Assembly (NCBI GenBank): GCA_964572955.1
Contig: CAZNGY010000036.1
Location: forward strand, 1 to 19,510
Direction of reading: 5' to 3'
DNA: 19,510 bases
DNA from: UBA3775 sp964572955
GTDB taxonomy: Bacteria; Bacillota; Clostridia; Lachnospirales; Lachnospiraceae
Both the position numbers and the translations under genes were made by a program. The notes beneath the pieces were generated by a model, which ran no database searches, was not told where the DNA came from, and saw nothing but the letters and a program-made list of their open reading frames with translations. Below, one piece after another: positions 14,212 to 19,510 of the stretch. Numbering within the stretch: position 1 is the first letter of the stretch; every line of letters begins with the position of its first letter.

Positions 14212-15231
14212 ATGAAACTCATAAAAACAGAAGATGCAGAGGGACATGTAATATGTCATGACATAACAAGAATTGTTAAAGGTGTAACTAAAGATGCCGC
14301 TTTCAGGAAAGGGCATGTGGTTACAAAGGAGGATATCCCGGTACTTCTTTCCATAGGAAAAGAAAATCTGTATGTTTGGGAAAAAACGGAAGGAATGCTG
14401 CACGAGGACGAAGCGGCAGAATATCTTCGGGAATTATCAATGGGAGTTAATATATGCAGCGGAAATGTTAAAGAAGGAAAGATTGAACTTTTTGCGGAAT
14501 GTGATGGTGTATTTATGGTTCAGTCTGAGCTTTTAAGGGAGATTAATTCCGTTGGTGAGATAATGATTGCCTCACGACATGGTGGCTTTCCGGTTAAAAA
14601 AGGTGATAAGCTGGCGGGAATGAGGGTGATTCCGTTGGTGATTAAGGAAGAAAAGCTTAGGTCTGCAGAAGAAATCACCGGAGGAAAAAAAGTATTTGAT
14701 GTTATTCCGTACAAAACAAAAAAGGTCGGAATTGTTACTACAGGCAGTGAGGTGTTTTACGGTAGAATAAAGGACACCTTTACCCCTGTAATAGAAGAAA
14801 AATTAGCAGAATACGGAATCGTTAATATTGAGCATGAGTTGTGCAATGATGACAATACAATGATAACCGGTGCCATTAACAGTTTGTTAGAAAAAGGCTG
14901 TAATTTTATAGTATGTACCGGAGGAATGAGTGTTGATCCGGATGACAGAACACCGTTGGCGATAAAAAATACCGGTGCCGATATAGTAAGTTACGGAGCA
15001 CCGGTTCTTCCCGGTGCAATGTTCTTACTGTCGTACATTAACGGAAATGTTCCTGTTCTTGGATTGCCGGGATGTGTAATGTATGCAAAGAGAACAATAT
15101 TTGATCTGGTTCTGCCTAAAATAATGGCAGACATTAAAGTCAGCAGGGAAGAACTTGAAAAATACGGGGAAGGCGGAATGTGTCTGGGATGTGATGTGTG
15201 TACATATCCTAACTGCGGATTCGGAAAGTAG
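14212..15231 (+). CDS. MoeA-like molybdopterin-binding protein with Cys-rich C-terminus
   Basis: A 339-residue protein whose central and C-terminal part (about 170-305) is a MoCF/molybdopterin-binding domain: KVGIVTTGSEVFYG at 171-184, IVCTGGMSVDPDD at 233-245, and YGAPVLPGAMFLLSYINGNVPVLGLPGC near 261-288. The N-terminal 160 residues do not show a complete MoeA domain layout but include a segment on gephyrin/MoeA lines (SRHGGFPVKKGDKLAG). The last 16 residues carry four cysteines, Cys324-x2-Cys327-x2-Cys330-x4-Cys335, ending CGFGK, a likely metal or cluster site. Such proteins accompany selenium-dependent hydroxylase clusters. Mo insertion into molybdopterin is the expected role. The ATG at 14212 is chosen for the GTGAGGA ribosome binding site; the GTG at 14200 is part of that site. 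Confidence 0.87.
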   Translation: MKLIKTEDAEGHVICHDITRIVKGVTKDAAFRKGHVVTKEDIPVLLSIGKENLYVWEKTEGMLHEDEAAEYLRELSMGVNICSGNVKEGKIELFAECDGVFMVQSELLREINSVGEIMIASRHGGFPVKKGDKLAGMRVIPLVIKEEKLRSAEEITGGKKVFDVIPYKTKKVGIVTTGSEVFYGRIKDTFTPVIEEKLAEYGIVNIEHELCNDDNTMITGAINSLLEKGCNFIVCTGGMSVDPDDRTPLAIKNTGADIVSYGAPVLPGAMFLLSYINGNVPVLGLPGCVMYAKRTIFDLVLPKIMADIKVSREELEKYGEGGMCLGCDVCTYPNCGFGK

Positions 15232-15244
15232 GTTTAGCTTTTTC

Positions 15245-15272
15245 TTGAAAGGTACCATGAAAAATGTATGAT
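15245..15272 (+). promoter_or_regulatory. Possible internal promoter before the XdhC-type gene
   Basis: TTGAAA at 15245-15250 and TATGAT at 15267-15272, each five of six to consensus, are 16 bp apart in a 58-bp gap of the operon. It may give extra expression of the xdhC-moaA-MOSC/Mog part. Chance matches are common in AT-rich DNA. Confidence 0.35.
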
Positions 15273-15289
15273 ATAAAGAGAGGACTGAA

Positions 15290-16306
15290 ATGAAGGATTG
15301 TTGGAAAGTTTTATGTGAAAGGCACGAGAGTCTTATTGTATATACAGTTATTGATGGTGATTTTTCGGGAGAAAAAATGGTATGGGAAGGAAATAAGTGT
15401 ATATATGCCGATGAATTTTTTAAAAAGCATGATTTGTTTTGCGTTGCGGAAAAAGGGGATTGGAAAAACGGAATAGTTAATATAAACGGAGTGCAGATAT
15501 ACAGGGAACGGTTTGGAAAACGACCTGAAATTGTAATATGCGGAAGCGGCAATGTCGGAATAGCATTGATTAAGACAGCATCGCTGCTTAAAATAAAGAC
15601 CATTGTTCTGGAGGACAGGGAAGAATTTGCGGAGAAGGCAAAAGAGGCCGGAGCGGACGAAGTGATGCTTGGAGATTATTCCTCAATGCTGAAAAAAATA
15701 AAAGGTACGAAAGATACAGCATTTATTGTGGTTACCAGAGGACATGCATATGATAAAGCATGTCTGGATGAGATTTTTAAAAAAAGATACGGATATGTAG
15801 GTATGATGGGAAGTCGAAGAAGAGTCGATGCAATAAAAGCATTTTTGATGGATAGTGGAGTTCCCAAAAACAGAATTTCTGACTTACATGCACCGATTGG
15901 AATGGATATAGCAGCGGAAACTCCGGAGGAAATAGCAATATCAATTATGGCAGAAGTGATTAAAGAGAAAAATTCAAAAAACCGCAGTGAGGGACTTACG
16001 AATGAAATGACTGAAGCTATAATGAACAGTGAATCTGGTGATAAAATTGCCATTGCAACAATAGTTTCAAGAAACGGATCGGCACCAAGAAGTGTAGGCA
16101 CCAAAATGCTTGTTTACGGAAACGGTCCGGTAAAGGGTACCATAGGCGGCGGTCCCATGGAAGCAAGGGTTATTAAGAAAACAATGGAAATGATTGCTGA
16201 AAACGAAAGTTATATGTTGATAAAAGAAGATATAACCGGAGAAGAGGCTTTGAATGACGGGATGATTTGCGGAGGTACACTGCAGATTTTTGTTGAACGG
16301 CTTTAA
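15290..16306 (+). CDS. xdhC: XdhC/CoxI-family Moco-insertion chaperone with permuted domain order
   Basis: A 338-residue homologue of XdhC, which binds and protects the mature or sulfurated molybdenum cofactor and inserts it into the hydroxylase (family knowledge). Both family domains are clear but in reverse of the usual order. The Rossmann-type domain comes first: ICGSGNVGIALI at 83-94, VVTRGHAYDKACL at 147-159, YVGMMGSRRRVDA at 169-181, and HAPIGMDIAAETPEEIAISI at 200-219. The XdhC_CoxI domain comes last: SRNGSAPRSVGTKMLVYGNG at 260-279, GTIGGGPMEARVI at 283-295, and MICGGTLQIFVE. In standard XdhC the GSAPR segment is N-terminal. Translation starts at an ATG behind AGAGGA, and there is no frameshift. 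Confidence 0.9.
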   Translation: MKDCWKVLCERHESLIVYTVIDGDFSGEKMVWEGNKCIYADEFFKKHDLFCVAEKGDWKNGIVNINGVQIYRERFGKRPEIVICGSGNVGIALIKTASLLKIKTIVLEDREEFAEKAKEAGADEVMLGDYSSMLKKIKGTKDTAFIVVTRGHAYDKACLDEIFKKRYGYVGMMGSRRRVDAIKAFLMDSGVPKNRISDLHAPIGMDIAAETPEEIAISIMAEVIKEKNSKNRSEGLTNEMTEAIMNSESGDKIAIATIVSRNGSAPRSVGTKMLVYGNGPVKGTIGGGPMEARVIKKTMEMIAENESYMLIKEDITGEEALNDGMICGGTLQIFVERL

Positions 16307-16324
16307 AATGCAGAGGTGATTTTT

Positions 16325-17287
16325 TTGAAGGATGGATTCGGACGAAACATTGATTATTTGAGAGTATCGGTTACAGATAAATGCAATCTTAATTGCTGCT
16401 ATTGCAGGCCGATGAGAAACAAATATGAAGAGTGTGGAACTGTAAACTGTTTGAAACCTGAGGAGTATGCAGAGATAGTCGGAGCAGCTGCGGAATTGGG
16501 GATAAGCAAAGTCAGGCTGACGGGAGGAGAGCCTCTTATTTACGATAAACTGCCATGGCTTATAAAAAGAATTAAATCAATTCCTAAAATAAAACAGGTA
16601 GGAATAACAACAAATGGAGTAATGTTAAAGAAAAAACTTCCTGAGCTGTTGGCTGCAGGGATTGATATTATCAATGTGAGCCTTGATACATTGGACAGAA
16701 TGACTTATAAAAAGATGACAGGTTCAGATGATTTAATGAATGTACTCGATGGAATTGATGGATGTCTGGAGGCAGGAGTAAATTTAAGGATTAATACGGT
16801 TTTAATTCAGGACATAAATGATAAGCAGTGGAAAGATATTGTTTTTCTTGCGGCAGAAAAACCGATAGATGTGAGATTTATTGAATTGATGCCTGTAGGG
16901 TTCGGAAGGTTTGCAAATGGTGTGTCCAATACTGAACTTATAAAAAAAATAAGTGAGAGCTGCGGTGGAATGAGCAAAAGCAATTATAAAGGAAACGGAC
17001 CGGCACATTACTATGAAATATCGGGATTCTTAGGGAAAATTGGTTTTATTAATCCGATTCATGGTAAATTCTGTGCTGACTGCAACAGATTGAGGCTTAC
17101 TGCGGACGGAAAACTGAAACCTTGTCTGTGTTATGAAGATGCGGTAGATTTGTCATTGGCAAATGGAGATAAAACCAAGTTGAAAAAGCTTATAACCATG
17201 GCAATGGAATTAAAACCCGAGGGACATTGCTTCGGGAAAGATGATACTCGTATAGAACACAAAAGCATGTCGGCAATCGGAGGATAA
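16325..17287 (+). CDS. moaA: GTP 3',8-cyclase MoaA (radical SAM)
   Basis: A 320-residue radical SAM enzyme that performs the first step of molybdenum cofactor synthesis, GTP to 3',8-cH2GTP. The N-terminal SAM cluster is Cys20-x3-Cys24-x2-Cys27 in DKCNLNCCYCRP, followed by the SAM-binding LTGGEPL at 65-71. The C-terminal substrate cluster is Cys250-x2-Cys253-x13-Cys267 in the CADCNRLRLT region. The protein ends in the functionally important Gly-Gly tail (SAIGG). I choose the TTG at 16325 because AGAGGTG at 16312-16318 lies 6 bases before it and the MKDGFGRNIDYLRVS start is family-typical. The GTG at 16316 is within that ribosome binding site. It lies 18 bases after xdhC and 8 bases before the MOSC-Mog gene. 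Confidence 0.95.
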   Translation: MKDGFGRNIDYLRVSVTDKCNLNCCYCRPMRNKYEECGTVNCLKPEEYAEIVGAAAELGISKVRLTGGEPLIYDKLPWLIKRIKSIPKIKQVGITTNGVMLKKKLPELLAAGIDIINVSLDTLDRMTYKKMTGSDDLMNVLDGIDGCLEAGVNLRINTVLIQDINDKQWKDIVFLAAEKPIDVRFIELMPVGFGRFANGVSNTELIKKISESCGGMSKSNYKGNGPAHYYEISGFLGKIGFINPIHGKFCADCNRLRLTADGKLKPCLCYEDAVDLSLANGDKTKLKKLITMAMELKPEGHCFGKDDTRIEHKSMSAIGG

Positions 17288-17295
17288 AATAGAAA

Positions 17296-18237
17296 ATGAA
17301 TATGAGCGGAAAAATAGAGGGGATCTGTATAAGTAGGGAAAAAGGAACGGAAAAAAAGGGGGTCAGTGAAGCAAAGCTGATTGAAAACCATGGGATTGAA
17401 GGAGATGCACATGCCGGTACATGGCACAGGCAGGTCAGTATTCTTTCGTATGAAAAAGAGGAGGAATTTAACAGACAGGGTGCTAATATTAGTTTCGGCG
17501 CATTTGGCGAAAATCTTATTGTTTCGGGGATTAATGTCGTGGAACTGCAGGTTGGTGCAAGATTAATGGTTGGAGAAGCAGTGCTTGAGGTCACACAAAT
17601 CGGAAAGGAATGTCATAACCACTGTAATATATATAAAAGAATGGGAAAATGTATTATGCCGCAAGAAGGCATATTTACCAAGGTTATAAATGGTGGAGTA
17701 ATCAGACCGGGGGATGAGGTCAAGGTGGTAATGCCTGATGAAAACAGACCTTTTTCGGCAGCGGTCATAGTACTTAGTGATAAAGCGTCAGCTGGAGAAA
17801 GAGAAGATAAAAGCGGGGCAATAGCAGAAAAAATATTAAAGTCTGAAGGATATGATGTGGTTGGACTTATGATTCTGCCGGATGACGGTGAAATGTTAAA
17901 AAGGGAACTTATAAATTTTGCGGACAGAAGACATGTTGACGTTATTTTTACGTCAGGAGGAACCGGATTTTCAGACAGAGATGTAACCCCTGAGGCTACG
18001 GAAGAGGTATGTGACAGGATGGCATGCGGAATATCGGAAGCCTTAAGGGCATATTCGATGACGATAACAAAAAGGGCTATGTTTAGTCGTGGAGTTTCGG
18101 GAATCAGAAAAAGTACTTTGATAGTAAATCTTCCGGGAAGTCCGAAGGCTGTTGAGGAAAGCCTTGAATTTCTTTTACCGGAACTTCCACATGGCCTTAA
18201 AGTACTGCGTAATGAAGTTTCTGAGTGTGCACGATGA
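17296..18237 (+). CDS. MOSC domain - Mog/MoaB fusion protein
   Basis: A 313-residue fusion. Residues 5-145 are a MOSC domain of the small stand-alone type (GIEGDAHAGTWHRQVSIL at 33-50, FGENLIV at 70-76, IGKECHNHC at 102-110 with Cys106 and Cys110). MOSC domains handle sulfur or Mo-cofactor transfer (family knowledge). Residues 154-308 are a Mog/MoaB-type adenylyltransferase: VLSDKASAGEREDKSG at 159-174, the molybdopterin-binding TSGGTGFSDRDVTPEAT at 219-235, and NLPGSPKAVEESLEFLLP. Mog adenylates molybdopterin before Mo insertion by MoeA. Neither domain is truncated. GGAGG at 17279-17283, within the end of moaA, is 12 bases before the ATG at 17296; the in-frame ATG at 17302 is an alternative. 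It is the last gene of the operon. Confidence 0.93.
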   Translation: MNMSGKIEGICISREKGTEKKGVSEAKLIENHGIEGDAHAGTWHRQVSILSYEKEEEFNRQGANISFGAFGENLIVSGINVVELQVGARLMVGEAVLEVTQIGKECHNHCNIYKRMGKCIMPQEGIFTKVINGGVIRPGDEVKVVMPDENRPFSAAVIVLSDKASAGEREDKSGAIAEKILKSEGYDVVGLMILPDDGEMLKRELINFADRRHVDVIFTSGGTGFSDRDVTPEATEEVCDRMACGISEALRAYSMTITKRAMFSRGVSGIRKSTLIVNLPGSPKAVEESLEFLLPELPHGLKVLRNEVSECAR

Positions 18238-18249
18238 TATTTGAAATAG

Positions 18250-18363
18250 AGCTACCGCAATCACACTGGCTTTAGACAATGTGTGGTTCACGGAATTCAA
18301 TTTGGATTTTATGAGGCAGTTACAAGGTTAAATGTGCAGCTTGTAGAAAAAATCAGCCGTTAA
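18250..18363 (+). pseudogene. Possible remnant 3' coding fragment
   Basis: Directly after the operon, and in the same frame as the MOSC-Mog gene, an open stretch of 37 codons without a start codon or ribosome binding site ends at TAA 18361-18363. Its translation is protein-like, with a Gly/aromatic repeat (GFRQCV then GFYEAV) and a charged end (LVEKISR). It may be the tail of a decayed gene, or chance. I recognise no family. Confidence 0.18.
18255..18293 (+). terminator. Hairpin after the last operon gene, without a T run
   Basis: AATCACAC at 18259-18266 pairs with GTGTGGTT at 18281-18288 (one T-G wobble), and flanking CCG and CGG can extend the stem across a small internal loop. It begins 18 bases after the operon's last stop codon but lacks the T run of an intrinsic terminator, so it may mark a processed 3' end or a weak terminator. 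Confidence 0.35.
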
Positions 18364-18428
18364 ATGTAAAATTAGATTAATTAACACTATAGCATTATTG
18401 AGCAAAGTGTGATAAACTTAACCAGATA

Positions 18429-18458
18429 TTGACGAAAATCGGGTTTGTGGTTTTATAC
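18429..18458 (+). promoter_or_regulatory. asnS: Candidate asnS promoter
   Basis: TTGACG at 18429-18434 and TTATAC at 18453-18458 are 18 bp apart, about 33 bases before the asnS start. No T-box leader features, such as the conserved TGGNACCGCG antiterminator bulge, are visible in the 253-base gap. Confidence 0.45.
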
Positions 18459-18490
18459 GGCAATGTAACAATATTTGTTGGAGGTACGTT

Positions 18491-19510
18491 ATGGATATTA
18501 TTTCGGTTAGGGAAATATTCAGAAACAGAGATGAATATATAGGAAAGAAAATAAAAGTAGGAGGATGGATTCGTTCCGTAAGAGATTCAAAGACTTTTGG
18601 ATTTATAGTACTTAATGACGGAACTTTCTTTGAACCTTTACAGGTGGTTTATCATGACACGATGGAAAATTTCCAGGAGGTTTCAAAGCTTAATGTAGGA
18701 GCAGCCATTATTGTTGAAGGTGAGCTTGTTGCAACACCTGAAGCTAAGCAGCCATTTGAAATTCAGGCTGAAAGTGTGTATGTGGAGGGAGAGTCTTCAC
18801 CGGCATATCCTCTTCAGAAAAAGAGACATTCACTTGAATATCTCCGTACAATAACACATTTAAGACCAAGAACAAACACTTTTCAGGCAGTATTCCGTGT
18901 TCGTTCACTTTGTGCTTATGCAATTCACAAATTCTTCCAGGAAAGGGACTTTGTATACGTTCATACACCAATTATTACGGGAAGTGACTGTGAAGGTGCA
19001 GGCGAAATGTTTCAGGTTACAACAATGGACATGAACAATCTTCCTAAAAACGAAGACGGCAGCATTGACTTCACAAAAGATTTCTTTAATAAAGCAGCAA
19101 ATCTTACGGTAAGCGGACAGCTTAATGGTGAGACATATGCAATGGCATTTAAGAACATATACACATTTGGACCTACATTCAGAGCCGAAAATTCAAATAC
19201 TACAAGACACGCGGCAGAGTTTTGGATGATAGAGCCTGAAATCGCTTTTGCAGATTTGAAGGATGACATGATGCTCGCGGAAAGTATGCTTAAATATGTT
19301 ATAAGATACGTTCTTGAAAATGCACCGGAAGAAATGGCATTTTTCAACAGTTTTATTGATAAGGGACTTATCGAAAGACTTCAGAATGTAGTAAATTCTG
19401 AATTCGGACATGTTACATATACTGAGGCAATTGAATTGCTTGAAAAGAACAATGATAAGTTTGAGTTTAAGGCATACTGGGGATGTGACCTTCAGACGGA
19501 GCACGAAAGA
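18491..19510 (+). CDS. asnS: Asparaginyl-tRNA synthetase, N-terminal part
   Basis: The first 340 codons of a class IIb aminoacyl-tRNA synthetase, cut by the window end. Residues 1 to about 100 are the OB-fold anticodon-binding domain (KVGGWIRSVRDSKTFGFIVL). The catalytic domain then shows HLRPRTNTFQAVFRVRS, the motif 1 region HTPIITGSDCEGAGEMFQV, and the motif 2 region TFGPTFRAENSNTTRHAAEF with EPEIAF. The insertion between the OB fold and the GEMFQV loop and the combination of residues favour AsnRS over AspRS or LysRS. The ATG follows GGAGG at 18480-18484 with 6-base spacing. It is a housekeeping gene with its own probable promoter, not part of the molybdenum operon. Confidence 0.95.
   Translation, partial: MDIISVREIFRNRDEYIGKKIKVGGWIRSVRDSKTFGFIVLNDGTFFEPLQVVYHDTMENFQEVSKLNVGAAIIVEGELVATPEAKQPFEIQAESVYVEGESSPAYPLQKKRHSLEYLRTITHLRPRTNTFQAVFRVRSLCAYAIHKFFQERDFVYVHTPIITGSDCEGAGEMFQVTTMDMNNLPKNEDGSIDFTKDFFNKAANLTVSGQLNGETYAMAFKNIYTFGPTFRAENSNTTRHAAEFWMIEPEIAFADLKDDMMLAESMLKYVIRYVLENAPEEMAFFNSFIDKGLIERLQNVVNSEFGHVTYTEAIELLEKNNDKFEFKAYWGCDLQTEHER

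Noticed and set aside
15025..15603. 192-codon minus-strand open frame across the MoeA-like/XdhC junction
   Set aside because: It crosses two well-supported sense genes and has no recognisable domain.
18238..18490. T-box riboswitch upstream of asnS
   Set aside because: The conserved antiterminator bulge and a terminator with a T run are both absent from the gap.

Overview
The window looks like the chromosome of a low-GC, anaerobic Firmicute, most likely a Clostridia/Lachnospiraceae-type organism. The evidence is AT-rich coding DNA, strong AGGAGG-type ribosome binding sites, several TTG starts, a PPi-dependent phosphofructokinase, a rubredoxin-tailed flavoprotein and gene families typical of that group. 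No rRNA, tRNA, CRISPR array, insertion sequence or phage gene was seen.

Layout. (1) 1-587, minus strand: 5' part of a PPi-dependent phosphofructokinase gene. (2) 708-2613: a small redox island with a divergent HxlR-type regulator, a flavodoxin and a flavin reductase/rubredoxin fusion, closed by one or two intrinsic terminators. (3) 2825-5287: a TSUP (TauE/SafE) permease, a YitT-type membrane protein and a YwlG/TIGR01440 protein, closed by a clear terminator. (4) 5393-18237: thirteen same-strand genes with overlaps or short gaps, which I read as one operon. (5) 18491-19510: 5' part of asnS.

The operon in (4) is the main content. It encodes a three-subunit molybdenum hydroxylase of the xanthine dehydrogenase family (FAD, 2x[2Fe-2S] and molybdopterin subunits) followed by its support kit: YqeC, a YqeB-MocA fusion, molybdate ABC importer genes modA, modB and modC, cofactor genes moaC and moaA, a MoeA-like protein with a Cys-rich tail, an XdhC chaperone with reversed domain order, and a MOSC-Mog fusion. 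YqeB and YqeC are the markers of the selenium-dependent molybdenum hydroxylase (SDMH) system, so the enzyme may carry a labile selenium ligand. This is inferred from family knowledge, because no selD lies in the window. A plausible flow is: ModABC imports molybdate; MoaA/MoaC make cPMP; an MPT synthase encoded elsewhere makes molybdopterin; Mog and the MoeA-like protein insert Mo; MocA makes the cytidine dinucleotide form; XdhC, YqeB and YqeC mature and deliver it. The substrate of the hydroxylase is unknown, as no catabolic or transport gene for an organic substrate is adjacent.

The most unusual points are the YqeB-MocA fusion, the permuted XdhC, the MOSC-Mog fusion, moaC placed between modB and modC, a perfect 10-bp inverted repeat at the structural/accessory gene boundary, and several strong dyads in the redox island, including one whose loop holds the flavodoxin stop codon. 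I do not see a wholly new system. The cluster is a compact, fused variant of a known but poorly characterised one.
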